In this document: positions 37,719-46,310 of the stretch, one piece after another
How the letters are laid out: each line of letters opens with the position of its first letter
Numbering within the stretch: the stretch's first letter is position 1
Source of the DNA: Sphingomonas japonica
GTDB lineage: Bacteria; Pseudomonadota; Alphaproteobacteria; Sphingomonadales; Sphingomonadaceae
Length of the DNA stretch: 64,000 bases
Direction of reading: 5' to 3'
Assembly (NCBI RefSeq): GCF_006346325.1
Contig: NZ_VDYR01000001.1
Span: 372,001-436,000, forward strand
Notes under the pieces: model-generated
What the model was told of the DNA's origin: nothing
Database searches by the model: none
The model's input: only the letters and a program-made list of their open reading frames with translations
Program-made: the position numbers and the translations under genes

Positions 37719-39959
37719 ATGAATGCGGACCAGCGCGGGGGCACCGGCCCCAACGGCAAGCGATCGCTGACGGTCGAGGAGGCGGCGGCCAACCTGCTGC
37801 GGGACGGGCTGTCGTGGACGACGGGCGGGGCGCCGCTCGAGATCACTTATGCGTTTCGCGCCAGCGCTGCCGCGAGCATGCCGCCGGGCGCGGGCCAATT
37901 CTCGCGGGTGAACGACCAGCAGATGGACGCGATCGAGGACGCGTTGCAGCAATGGGCAAATGTCGCCAACATCACGTTCGTCCATGTCAGCGACGCCGGT
38001 TCGGAGTTTTCGAACAATGCGACGATGCTGTTCGGCAACTATGCCGGGGGGCTGTCCGATTTTTCCGCATACGCCTATCTGCCGGGCGACCGCGCCGCAG
38101 GATCGCCGGCCGGTGACGTCTGGATCGACGACACGTATGTCGAGAACGTCTCCGTCACGACGGGATACTATGGCTACCTCACGCTCGTCCATGAGATCGG
38201 GCACGCGCTGGGACTGCAGCATCCGTCCTACTATATCGGCAGCGAAGTCACCTATGCCCGCGACGCCGACTATTACGAGGACAGCAACCAGTTCACGGTG
38301 ATGAGCTATTTCGACATCACGGAAACGGGCGGAAGAGCGGGCGATTCCAACTATTATCCCGAAAGCCCGCTGCTCGACGACATAGCCGCGATCCAGCAAT
38401 TATATGGTGCCAATCCGGACTATCTGTCGGGGAATACCGTCTATGGCAATTTCTATGGCGGCGACGCGCAATCCGAATATCCCGCGAACCATCTGCGGAG
38501 CGGCGCGGGCGTATATGGAGTATATGGCACGGTCTACGACACTGCCGGGACCGACCTGTTCGACTTTTCGCTGGCAGAGACTGCGCAGGTCATCGATCTT
38601 CGCGCCGGTAATTTCAGCGATGTGCACGGCGATGTCGGCACGCTGTCCATCGCCCTGGGCACGGTTATCGAGAATGCCATCGGGGGCTATGCACGCGACG
38701 AGATCATCGGCAACGCGGCCGCCAATCACCTCGACGGGCGCGATGGCGACGACACGCTGTCGGGCGGCGGCGGCGGCGATGTCCTGGCCGGCGGTGACGG
38801 CGACGACGTGCTGACCGGCGGCGCGGGGCGGGACGTGTTCGAGTTCGGTAGCCTGGATGCCGGCCGTGACCGGATCACCGATTTCGCGATGACCACTGAT
38901 CGCATCGATTTGTTCGGCAACCGGTTTACGGGAATTGCAACCAGCGGTTCTGCACTGATAGCGACGCACGCTGGCGGCAGCGTGACGTTCGATGGATTAG
39001 GCGGGACGACGCTGGCGGCGCTCAACGGACGGCTCGTGCCGAGCACGCCATTGGTCGAGCCGATTCCGCCAAGCTATTTCCTTTCGGCGGCGGATGGCTT
39101 CGCCGGTTCGATCAGCGGGTCAGGGCTGGTGTTCGGAACCGCTGGTGGCCAGCAGATCAGCCTTCTCGAATCAGCGGGCTATGTCAGTTTCGACGCGTCG
39201 TTCAACCGTGGCGGCGACCTCATTTACGTTCCGGACGTATCGAGCGCGTTCACCGTGCTGCGCAGCGGATCGTCCGCGCAGATCAGCGACGGCGAGACCA
39301 CGCTGATCGTGCCGATCGGCTACACCGCAACCACCATTCAATTCGACGACGCGCTGCTGGGTCTGCGCGCCGATCCGACGACCGGTGCCGTGATGCTCGG
39401 CGACCAGATCGTCACGACCCAACCGACCGCGATCACCAGCGGCTGGGCATTTTTTGATTTTCCGCGCCCAGATCACGAAGCGAGCGCGCGGCTGCGGCTG
39501 GTCGAGGATGTTTCTCTGACGGTGCAGGGACGCTTCACCGTCTTCGGCAACGATGGCGACGAGAGCGTCACCTTGCTGCCCTATAGCAGCGCCGACTTCG
39601 ACGCGTCGTTCAACGCCGGCGGCGACCGGATCGTGCTGTCGGGGGCGATGGCCGAATTCGACGTGCTGCGCAGCGGCAGCTCCGCGGTGTTCGAGAATGT
39701 CGATCGGGAGTATTCCGGCGAAACCTTCGTCGTTCCGGTCGGTGTCGCGGGCGCCGTGATCGCGTTCGATGACGGCGAGGCGGTGCTGCGCTTCGACACG
39801 GTTACAGGGCAGGTGCTGTTCGGCGCGCAAGTGATCGGAACCACCGCCGCCGAGGTGAGCGGCGCGCCTATCGAGTCGGTCGGCGACGTGGTGCCGCCGA
39901 TGATGGCGGCGGCGGCGTTCGATGCGCTCCCCGGCGACTATGCAACCTTTGCATTGTGA
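37719..39959 (+). CDS. Serralysin-type RTX metalloprotease with duplicated C-terminal repeats
   Basis: This 746-residue secreted protease of family M10B has the zinc site HEIGHALGLQH (His158, His162, His168), with the Met-turn in VMSYFD. Asp/Gly-rich RTX nonapeptides (GRDGDDTLSGGGGGDVLAG) at about 335-370 bind calcium. There is no Sec signal, as expected for type I secretion, and the C terminus ends in hydrophobic ATFAL. After the RTX block come two ~130-residue copies of a repeat sharing FDASFN-x-GGD, VLRSGSSA and FDD (about 448-575 and 577-720), which I do not recognise. No secretion genes are adjacent. Confidence 0.85.
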   Translation: MNADQRGGTGPNGKRSLTVEEAAANLLRDGLSWTTGGAPLEITYAFRASAAASMPPGAGQFSRVNDQQMDAIEDALQQWANVANITFVHVSDAGSEFSNNATMLFGNYAGGLSDFSAYAYLPGDRAAGSPAGDVWIDDTYVENVSVTTGYYGYLTLVHEIGHALGLQHPSYYIGSEVTYARDADYYEDSNQFTVMSYFDITETGGRAGDSNYYPESPLLDDIAAIQQLYGANPDYLSGNTVYGNFYGGDAQSEYPANHLRSGAGVYGVYGTVYDTAGTDLFDFSLAETAQVIDLRAGNFSDVHGDVGTLSIALGTVIENAIGGYARDEIIGNAAANHLDGRDGDDTLSGGGGGDVLAGGDGDDVLTGGAGRDVFEFGSLDAGRDRITDFAMTTDRIDLFGNRFTGIATSGSALIATHAGGSVTFDGLGGTTLAALNGRLVPSTPLVEPIPPSYFLSAADGFAGSISGSGLVFGTAGGQQISLLESAGYVSFDASFNRGGDLIYVPDVSSAFTVLRSGSSAQISDGETTLIVPIGYTATTIQFDDALLGLRADPTTGAVMLGDQIVTTQPTAITSGWAFFDFPRPDHEASARLRLVEDVSLTVQGRFTVFGNDGDESVTLLPYSSADFDASFNAGGDRIVLSGAMAEFDVLRSGSSAVFENVDREYSGETFVVPVGVAGAVIAFDDGEAVLRFDTVTGQVLFGAQVIGTTAAEVSGAPIESVGDVVPPMMAAAAFDALPGDYATFAL

Positions 39960-40016
39960 GGCGGGCACGGTGCCGAGGGAAGTGACCGGATCGAGAGGCT
40001 GAGTTTCGAAAGTGGG

Positions 40017-40856
40017 ATGAGGACCATGACGATCGCTGAGGCACTGTGGATCGCGGGACTGTCGGCATGCGCTTTCAGCGCAACGGCCGTCCACGCTTCG
40101 TCGGCCTTCGCCCCCGTCACTCTGCAACAGGCAAGCGGCGCTTCTACCTCGCCAGCTGGTTCCCCCGATTGCAAGAGCGGGCGGCTGTTCGGCAGCGAGA
40201 GCGAGGGGATTTTTGTTCTCGTTCACGGATCCGACGAGAATGCGGTCATCGAACTGACGCGCCTGCCCGCCCGTGGCGACGACGCGGACTTGAGGCTCTG
40301 GATCGAGCCGAACGACCGGGAGATCGCCAAGAGCCCGACGCCGGCAATGTTTCAGCGCGGCGAAGCCAAGGCACTGGCGTTCGCGGCCGATGCGGATGAC
40401 CTTGCCGCGATTGACGGCGCGGACGCGATCGCGTTGCGCAGGGGATCGGAAATGGTCGCGCGGCTTCCGGGGCCTGCCATCGCCGAGGAACTCGCAAAGG
40501 TTGAGGCATGCTACCGATCGAAGCTCGTCACATGGGGCGTCGATGTCGAAGCGCGTAGCCGGCTGTCACGGATAGCGGCCACGATTCCGGGCAAGCATGG
40601 CTTCACGTATGAGAATTATCCCGCTGAAGCGATCCGCCAGAGACTTTCGGGCACCGTGGTCTTGCGACTTGTCATCGATGAGACCGGGCGCGTGTCCAAT
40701 TGCGAGATCGCGGAATCGAGCGGCAGTCCCATTCTCGACCGTGCACCCTGTCCGGCTGTGCGGCGGGCTGCGCGATTCACGCCCGCGCTGGACGCCAACG
40801 GGAAACCCACTGTTTCGCAAGCGATTCGGAAAATTACGTACAATATCCTGTCGTAG
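40017..40856 (+). CDS. Periplasmic TonB C-terminal-like protein
   Basis: The 279-residue protein has a signal peptide (MRTMTIAEALWIAGLSACAF, cleavage after VHA). A central domain of unknown kind follows. The TonB_C-type C terminus (FTYENYPAEAIRQRLSGTVV, VIDETGRVSNCEIAESSGS, RRAARFTPALDANGKP) lacks the TonB transmembrane and Pro-rich spacer. This soluble type is common in sphingomonads and its role is unclear. ATG 40026 is an alternative start with a GAGGA site. Confidence 0.75.
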   Translation: MRTMTIAEALWIAGLSACAFSATAVHASSAFAPVTLQQASGASTSPAGSPDCKSGRLFGSESEGIFVLVHGSDENAVIELTRLPARGDDADLRLWIEPNDREIAKSPTPAMFQRGEAKALAFAADADDLAAIDGADAIALRRGSEMVARLPGPAIAEELAKVEACYRSKLVTWGVDVEARSRLSRIAATIPGKHGFTYENYPAEAIRQRLSGTVVLRLVIDETGRVSNCEIAESSGSPILDRAPCPAVRRAARFTPALDANGKPTVSQAIRKITYNILS

Positions 40857-40909
40857 CTTGCGCAACGAACTTTCGTGTTCCGGACTAATCTGGCTGATTG
40901 GGGGAGTGC

Positions 40910-42106
40910 ATGACGCGATGGTTGTTGGTGGCCGGAGTATTCCTGCTCGCTGCCCCCGCCGCGGCGCAGGACAGTGCCCGGCTCGATCGGTTCCTCGCCG
41001 CCGCGCCGGTGATCGACGGGCATAACGACCTGCCGTGGGAGCTGGGCGACCAGCATGACGGGCGGGTCGAGGGGGTGGACCTGTCCGCCGGTGCCGACCG
41101 GCTCGATCCGCCGCTCCAGACCGATATCGCGCGGCTGCGCGCCGGGGGATATGGCGGGCAATTCTGGTCTGTGTGGATCCCGACCGACTTTTCCGGGCCC
41201 GCGGCGGTGGTCCGGACGCTGGAGCAGATCGACATCGTGCGGCGGATGGCGGCGCGCTATCCGCGCGACCTGACGCTGGTCGGGACTGCCGCCGAACTGG
41301 ACGCGGCGCGCAAGGGCGGGCGGATCGGGTCGCTGATGGGGGTCGAAGGCGGGCACCAGATCGATGGGTCACTGGCAGTGCTGCGGCAATATTATGCGCT
41401 GGGCGTGCGCTATATGACGCTAACGCATTCGAAGAACGTGGCGTGGGCGGACAGCGCCACCGATGCGCCGGCGGTGCGCGGCCTGACGGACTTCGGGCGC
41501 GAGGTCATCGCCGAGATGAACCGGATCGGGATGATCGTCGACCTGAGCCACGTCTCGCCCGACAGCGCCAAGGCGGCACTGGCGGTGACGAAGGCGCCGG
41601 TGATCTTTTCGCACTCCAACGCCTTTGCGGTGAACCCGCATCCGCGCAACGTGGCCGACGACGTGCTGCGCCTGACCGCCAAGAATGGCGGGGTGGTGAT
41701 GGTCAATGTCTATCCGGTGTTCGTGTCGGCGGACTATGCGGCGTGGCACCAGCGGCGCACGCCGGTGCCGCAAGCCGAACGCGCCGCGTGGGACAAGGCC
41801 AACCCGCCACCGCGCGTCACCGCCGCCGACGTCGCCGACCATGTCGAACATATCGCGCGGGTGGCGGGGCGCGACCATGTCGGGCTGGGCGGCGATTACG
41901 ACGGGATCGGCGGGACCGGGCCGGAAGGGATGCGCGGCGCCGACGGCTGGCGGCTGCTCTTCGCGGAGTTGATGCGGCGCGGCTGGAGCGACGGCGACCT
42001 TGCAAAGCTGGCAGGCGGCAACGTCCTGCGCGTGCTGCAGGCGGTGGAGGCGGTGGCGGCACAATCTGCGGCGGCGGGCGCACCCAATCGCGCGGTGGCT
42101 CGTTGA
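40910..42106 (+). CDS. Membrane (renal-type) dipeptidase, family M19
   Basis: The 398-residue exported zinc peptidase has a signal peptide (LLVAGVFLLAAPAAAQ), the metal motif VIDGHNDLPWEL, GVEGGHQIDGS, YMTLTHSKNVAWADS, VDLSHVSPDSAKAAL, IFSHSNAFAVNPHPRNV and HVGLGGDYDGIGG. It cleaves dipeptides, possibly including D-residues from peptidoglycan. A strong GGGGGAG site precedes the ATG at 40910. Confidence 0.92.
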   Translation: MTRWLLVAGVFLLAAPAAAQDSARLDRFLAAAPVIDGHNDLPWELGDQHDGRVEGVDLSAGADRLDPPLQTDIARLRAGGYGGQFWSVWIPTDFSGPAAVVRTLEQIDIVRRMAARYPRDLTLVGTAAELDAARKGGRIGSLMGVEGGHQIDGSLAVLRQYYALGVRYMTLTHSKNVAWADSATDAPAVRGLTDFGREVIAEMNRIGMIVDLSHVSPDSAKAALAVTKAPVIFSHSNAFAVNPHPRNVADDVLRLTAKNGGVVMVNVYPVFVSADYAAWHQRRTPVPQAERAAWDKANPPPRVTAADVADHVEHIARVAGRDHVGLGGDYDGIGGTGPEGMRGADGWRLLFAELMRRGWSDGDLAKLAGGNVLRVLQAVEAVAAQSAAAGAPNRAVAR

Positions 42107-42135
42107 GCGGACATCCGCCAGCAGGAGCAGTTCGC

Positions 42136-42543
42136 ATGAGCATTTTCGGCAAGATCAAGGACGCGATTTTCGGGGGCGATGCCGCCGCCCGGCCAGTGCC
42201 GCGGCTCGCGCCGGTCCCCGCCCCGACGGCGCAGGCCCCGCATCCGGCGCCGATTGCTCTGGCCGTGCCGCCCGCTCCGGCGACGGCCGCGCCCTCCGCA
42301 CCGCCGCAGACCGCGCAGCAGCGGCTGATCGAACTGGCGGCGTTCAAGGGTAACCCCGAGCTCAACTGGCAAAGCTCGATCGTCGACCTGATGAAGCTGC
42401 TCGACCTCGATTCGAGCCTTGCCAACCGCAAGGAGCTGGCGACCGAGCTTGGCTATACCGGGCCGAAGGACGGATCGGCGGAGATGAACATCTGGCTGCA
42501 CAAGGCGGTGATGCGGCAGCTTGGAGCGGATACCGCGGGCTGA
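42136..42543 (+). CDS. DUF3597 domain protein
   Basis: The 135-residue protein starts MSIFGKIKDAIFG. A Pro/Ala-rich linker leads to the conserved NWQSSIVDLMKLLDLDSSLA, then NRKELATELGYTG and MNIWLHKAVMRQL, which define DUF3597. The fold resembles small peptidoglycan- or stress-associated modules, but the function is unknown. It is preceded by CAGGAG and follows the dipeptidase by 29 bases. Confidence 0.85.
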   Translation: MSIFGKIKDAIFGGDAAARPVPRLAPVPAPTAQAPHPAPIALAVPPAPATAAPSAPPQTAQQRLIELAAFKGNPELNWQSSIVDLMKLLDLDSSLANRKELATELGYTGPKDGSAEMNIWLHKAVMRQLGADTAG

Positions 42544-42671
42544 GAGCCTTCGCGGCGGTGCGCGGCTGCGACAGATTGCGACAACAATTCTGTTCGATGA
42601 ACGATGCGGCCACCGGCAATTCAGGTGCGGTCCGGCAGTATTGCGCGAGACCAAGAATTTGGAGTCGGACC

Positions 42672-44597
42672 ATGATCAGGACCAATCGCCTGCGCTGGCA
42701 GATCGCCGGCACGCTGACCGCCGCCCTCGCGCTGGCCGCGTGCAATCCCGAAAGCGCGCGCGTCGCGCAGCAGGAGGTCGGCGATGTGACTGGTAATGCC
42801 GAGGCCTATGACGGGCTCGGCCTGGCCGATGCCGCGGTGACGCCGATCGACCCGGCGTCGCTGCCGCCGGTGCCCGAAGCGCTGCCGCTGGTCGCGAGTT
42901 CGGCGCCGGCACCGATGGCCTATGCCCCCGCGGCGGCGCAATTGCCCGCCGCGCAACCGCTCGATTATGGCGCGGTGCCGGCGAGCTATTGGGAAGATCA
43001 GGGGTATCCCGAGGAATATTCGGACGCCGGCGACTATGCGTGGATCGACCAGGCGGCGCAGGTTCTGGGCGTGATCGGCGATGCGCCGCCAGACTATGGC
43101 TTCGACTATGGCGGCGCGCAGCCCTATGGCTGGGACACGGCGGGCGGCTATTCGACCTATTACGAGCCGTATGACGGCGGCTATCGCCAATATTATTACG
43201 AGCCGAACGCGCAGACGCCGTTCCTGGTGCGCGATCCGCAATATAGCTATGCCTATGCGGACGATCGCATCGTGTCGATCTATGACGCGGGCGGCGCCGT
43301 GCTGCCGCTGGCAAGCTATGGCAGCTATCGGTCGAACGCTTCGCGCTATTATGCGCGGGCGCGGGCACTGCGTCAGGCGGCGCGGGCGGATCGGCGGCAG
43401 GCGGTGGCGGCACGGCAATGGGCGGCGCGGCGCAGTGCCATCGTGCAGTCGCGCAACCAGTGGAACAACGCACGCCAGCAGCAGGTCGCGTGGCAGCGCT
43501 GGGACCGGGTGCGCGACCAGCGCGTCGACAATCGCCGCCTGCGCGCCGAGCGGCAGGCCAGGGCCGAGGCCGCGCAGCGCTTTGCGACGTGGCAGCGCGA
43601 CGATTTCCGCGGGACGTCACCGCGGCTGTACCGGGCAGCGGCCGAGCGCCGCCAGCGCGAACTGGTCCAGCTTCGCCAGCAGCGCCGCGTGCAACAGGCG
43701 CAGGCACAGCGGCAGCGCCGGGTAGCGGCAGCCCGCCGCGACGATCGGCAGGACGCGCGCGCCGCGCAGCAACGTCAGCAGGTCGCGCAGGCGCAGCGTC
43801 AGCGCGCTCAGCAACAAGCCCAGCGTGAGCGTGCGCAGCAGCAGGCCCAGCGCCAGCGCGCGCAGCAGCGCATCGCCGACCGCCGGGACGAGCGCGGCGA
43901 CCTTCGCCAGCGTGAGCAGCAGGCCCAGCGTCAGCAGCAGCTTCGCCAGCAACAGCAGCAGCGCCAACAGCAGGTGGCCGAGCGGCGGCAGCAGACCCAG
44001 CGCGCGGAGCAGCGCCAGCAGCGAGTGCAGCAAGCGCAGCAGCGGCAGGCGCAGCAACGTCAGCAGGCGGCGCGGGAGAAGCAGCGGACGCAGCAGGCAA
44101 ACGCAGCCAAGCGGACGCAGCAGGCTGTCGCGCAGCGTCGCCAGGCACAGCAGGCAGCGGAAACGCGGCGCACGCGGCAGGCCTCGGCACAGCGGGCACA
44201 GGCCGGACGTCAGCAGGCCCAGCGCGCCACCGCCAGGCAGCGCGAACAGGCCAAGGCGCGGCAGCAGACACAGCGTGCCACGGCTCAGCGTGCCAGCGAG
44301 CGGCGAGCCGCGACGCAGCGCGCGGCAGCGCAGCGGGCCAGCGCTCAGAAGGCGTCGGCGCAGCGTGCTTCGGCACAGCGCGCCAGCGCACAACGCGCCT
44401 CGGCCCAGCGCGCCAGCGCCCAGCGTGCGTCGGCGCAGCGTGCGAAAGCGCAGCGGGCGACGGCTCAGCAGGCAACGGTACAGCGCGCGACGCAGCGCCG
44501 TGCCGCGGCGCAGGCACGGCCGGCGCGCCAGCAAGTCGCGCGCAACCAGGCGCGGGCGCAGCGGGTCGCAGCGCGGCAGGAGCGCCGCGAGCGCTAG
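42672..44597 (+). CDS. Lipoprotein with long Gln/Arg/Ala repeat region
   Basis: The 641-residue protein carries a lipoprotein signal (AGTLTAALALAAC). A Pro/Ala- and then Tyr/Asp/Gly-rich region (about 90-230) has YDGGYRQYYYEP-like segments. A predicted all-helical region then runs almost to the end, with very high Arg and Gln content and AQRAS-type 5-residue repeats. The basic, coiled-coil-like tail could bind polyanions such as LPS, capsule or DNA. I do not recognise the family. Confidence 0.75.
   Translation: MIRTNRLRWQIAGTLTAALALAACNPESARVAQQEVGDVTGNAEAYDGLGLADAAVTPIDPASLPPVPEALPLVASSAPAPMAYAPAAAQLPAAQPLDYGAVPASYWEDQGYPEEYSDAGDYAWIDQAAQVLGVIGDAPPDYGFDYGGAQPYGWDTAGGYSTYYEPYDGGYRQYYYEPNAQTPFLVRDPQYSYAYADDRIVSIYDAGGAVLPLASYGSYRSNASRYYARARALRQAARADRRQAVAARQWAARRSAIVQSRNQWNNARQQQVAWQRWDRVRDQRVDNRRLRAERQARAEAAQRFATWQRDDFRGTSPRLYRAAAERRQRELVQLRQQRRVQQAQAQRQRRVAAARRDDRQDARAAQQRQQVAQAQRQRAQQQAQRERAQQQAQRQRAQQRIADRRDERGDLRQREQQAQRQQQLRQQQQQRQQQVAERRQQTQRAEQRQQRVQQAQQRQAQQRQQAAREKQRTQQANAAKRTQQAVAQRRQAQQAAETRRTRQASAQRAQAGRQQAQRATARQREQAKARQQTQRATAQRASERRAATQRAAAQRASAQKASAQRASAQRASAQRASAQRASAQRASAQRAKAQRATAQQATVQRATQRRAAAQARPARQQVARNQARAQRVAARQERRER
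43700..44480. repeat. Degenerate Gln-Arg-Ala codon repeat
   Basis: Short units rich in CAGCGC and CAGCAG run through the region. From about 44335 to 44470 they become a near-perfect tandem array of 15-base units, each encoding AQRAS or AQRAT. Such arrays change length by slippage. Confidence 0.75.
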
Positions 44598-44620
44598 GGC
44601 TCGATCGTATAACGGGGGAA

Positions 44621-44654
44621 GGGGCGTGCCGGGGTATCTGGCGCGCCCCTTTTT
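44621..44654 (+). terminator. Intrinsic terminator after the repeat lipoprotein gene
   Basis: GGGGCGTGCC, a nine-base loop, GGCGCGCCCC (one G-U pair), then five Ts, 23 bases after the stop. Confidence 0.85.
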
Positions 44655-44681
44655 ATGCGGCGGCGCAACCGCGTGGCCGCA

Positions 44682-45584
44682 CTAGCGCCGTTCGATCGTG
44701 AGGTGCTTGATCGCGGCGATCGTCACCAGCCGCTCGCGCAGCTGCGCCGCCGTCGCGGTCCCTGCCACCGTCAGCATCGCCGCTTGTGCCTGCGGGCCGA
44801 TCCGCCAAATGTGAAGATCCTCGACCCGGGCATCGCCCGATGCCTCGACCCGGCTGCGGACGTCGGCGGCGAGGGCGGGATCGGCGACGTCGAGCAACAT
44901 GTCCGCCGTGTCGCGCATCAGCCCCCACGACCAGCGCGCGATGACGATCGCGCCGAGAATGCCGACCGCCGGGTCGAGCCACGCCCAGCCGAGATAGCGC
45001 CCGGCCAGCAGCGCGGCGATCGCCAGCACCGAGGTGAGCGCGTCGGCGAGGACGTGGAAATAGGCGGCGCGCAGATTGTTGTCGTGGCCGTGGCCGTGAT
45101 GAGGTTCATGCGCATGGCCGTGCCCGCCGCCCAGCAGCCACGCGCTGACCAGGTTGACGGCTAGTCCGAGCACAGCGACCCAGATCGCCTCGACAAACGC
45201 GACCTGCCCAGGATCGGCGAGGCGGCGGGCGGATTCGAGTGCGATCGCCCCGGCAAAGATGGCAAGCACCAGCGCCGATGCGAACCCGGCGAGATCGCCG
45301 ACCTTGCCCGTGCCGAAGCTGTAGCGCGGGTTGCGGGCATGCTTGCGCGCGAAGCGATAGGCGAGCGCGGCAACACCGAGCGCGCCGGCGTGCGTCGCCA
45401 TGTGAAACCCGTCGGCAAGCAGCGCCATCGAGCCGGTCAGATAGCCCGCGACGATCTCCGCCACCATCATCGCCGCGGTCAGCGCCACGACCCAGGCGGT
45501 GCGCCGGGCATTGGCGTCGTGCGCATGGCCGAGATAGTCGCGCGGGTGCTCGCACGGATGCGGGGGCTGGGGGGCGGTCGACAT
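44682..45584 (-). CDS. dmeF: Cation diffusion facilitator, Co/Ni efflux DmeF-like
   Basis: The 300-residue CDF antiporter has six membrane helices. The metal site is in LLADGFHMATHAGALG and YFHVLADALTSVLA (His/Asp pairs of helices 2 and 5), and a His-rich loop GGGHGHAHEPHHGHGHD sits between helices 4 and 5. It follows an RcnR-type regulator by 11 bases, the DmeR-DmeF arrangement known from rhizobia, where it exports cobalt and nickel. Confidence 0.88.
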   Translation of the reverse strand: MSTAPQPPHPCEHPRDYLGHAHDANARRTAWVVALTAAMMVAEIVAGYLTGSMALLADGFHMATHAGALGVAALAYRFARKHARNPRYSFGTGKVGDLAGFASALVLAIFAGAIALESARRLADPGQVAFVEAIWVAVLGLAVNLVSAWLLGGGHGHAHEPHHGHGHDNNLRAAYFHVLADALTSVLAIAALLAGRYLGWAWLDPAVGILGAIVIARWSWGLMRDTADMLLDVADPALAADVRSRVEASGDARVEDLHIWRIGPQAQAAMLTVAGTATAAQLRERLVTIAAIKHLTIERR

Positions 45585-45595
45585 GGGTAGTGGCC

Positions 45596-45871
45596 TCAGC
45601 GGAAATGGCGTTTCAGGACGATGGCGAGTTCGGCGGCACCCTCGGCGCGCGCGGCATCCGACAGGCCGGGCGCGGCGACATGCTCGCGCAGGTGCTCCTC
45701 GACCAGTTCGTCCATCAGCCCGCCGATCGCGCCGCGGACCGCTGCCGCCAGATGCAGCGTCCGGGCGCAGGGTGCCCCGGCGCCGATTGAGCGTTCGATC
45801 GCCGCCACCTGTCCGGCGATGCGGCGGACGCGGGCGAGCAACTGGTCCGAGTGAGCATGAAGATGCGACAT
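45596..45871 (-). CDS. dmeR: RcnR/CsoR-family Ni/Co-sensing repressor DmeR-like
   Basis: The 91-residue all-helical repressor carries His3, Cys35, His60 and His64, exactly the Ni/Co ligand set described for RcnR, plus His5 and His7. DNA contacts are expected from LLARVRRIAGQVAAIERSI. It should repress its own operon until nickel or cobalt binds. There is no usual Shine-Dalgarno; the operator ends three bases from the ATG. Confidence 0.88.
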   Translation of the reverse strand: MSHLHAHSDQLLARVRRIAGQVAAIERSIGAGAPCARTLHLAAAVRGAIGGLMDELVEEHLREHVAAPGLSDAARAEGAAELAIVLKRHFR

Positions 45872-45874
45872 AGG

Positions 45875-45891
45875 ATAGGGGGGTACCCTAT
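45875..45891 (-). promoter_or_regulatory. DmeR operator (ATAGGG-N5-CCCTAT)
   Basis: A perfect 6-bp inverted repeat flanks a GGGTA centre, giving the G-tract plus AT-flank pattern of RcnR/CsoR/FrmR-type operators. It lies directly in front of dmeR, and TATCCT beside it could be the -10 element. If so, the dmeR mRNA would be almost leaderless. Confidence 0.7.
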
Positions 45892-45940
45892 TTTCGCGCG
45901 CGCGTCCAGTCGGGAGGCGGACATTTACCCGTTGGTAACG

Positions 45941-46306
45941 ATGTACCGATATCGCCGCACCATGGCCGAAGTTGAACCCAAGGCGCGCGAACGGCGCGAG
46001 AGCGTGTTCCTGAAGGCGCTCGTCACGCGGTTCGGCGATCCCGGCGCGACGACTCACCGCGTGCGCAACCTCTCGCCCAACGGCGCGTGCATCGACCAAG
46101 CAGCGATGCTGCGCCAGCGCCAGACGGTGCTGATCGACGTCGGCGTTCTCGAGGAGGTCGGCGCGACGATCATGTGGGTGACGGGCGATATGGCGGGGCT
46201 CAAATTCGCCCACCCGATCGCGATCGACGCGGCCAAGACGCGCAGCAAGCCAGCGCATGTCGAGACCGGCTGGAATGCCGATCCCTGGTCGATTCGGCAG
46301 CGCTGA
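45941..46306 (+). CDS. PilZ-domain protein
   Basis: The 121-residue protein is essentially one PilZ-like domain (RERRESVFLKALVTRFGDPG, RVRNLSPNGACIDQAAMLR, GLKFAHPIAIDAA). The RxxxR-like and (N/D)xSxxG-like motifs, as RERRE and NLSPNGA, are recognisable, so c-di-GMP binding is possible. The start could also be the ATG at 45962 (MAEVEPKARERR); neither has a good ribosome-binding site. Confidence 0.75.
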   Translation: MYRYRRTMAEVEPKARERRESVFLKALVTRFGDPGATTHRVRNLSPNGACIDQAAMLRQRQTVLIDVGVLEEVGATIMWVTGDMAGLKFAHPIAIDAAKTRSKPAHVETGWNADPWSIRQR

Positions 46307-46310
46307 CGCG

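Noticed and set aside
43700..44480. Regular short repeats, considered as a CRISPR array
   Set aside because: The units are in-frame codon repeats inside one coding gene with no unique spacers and no cas genes.
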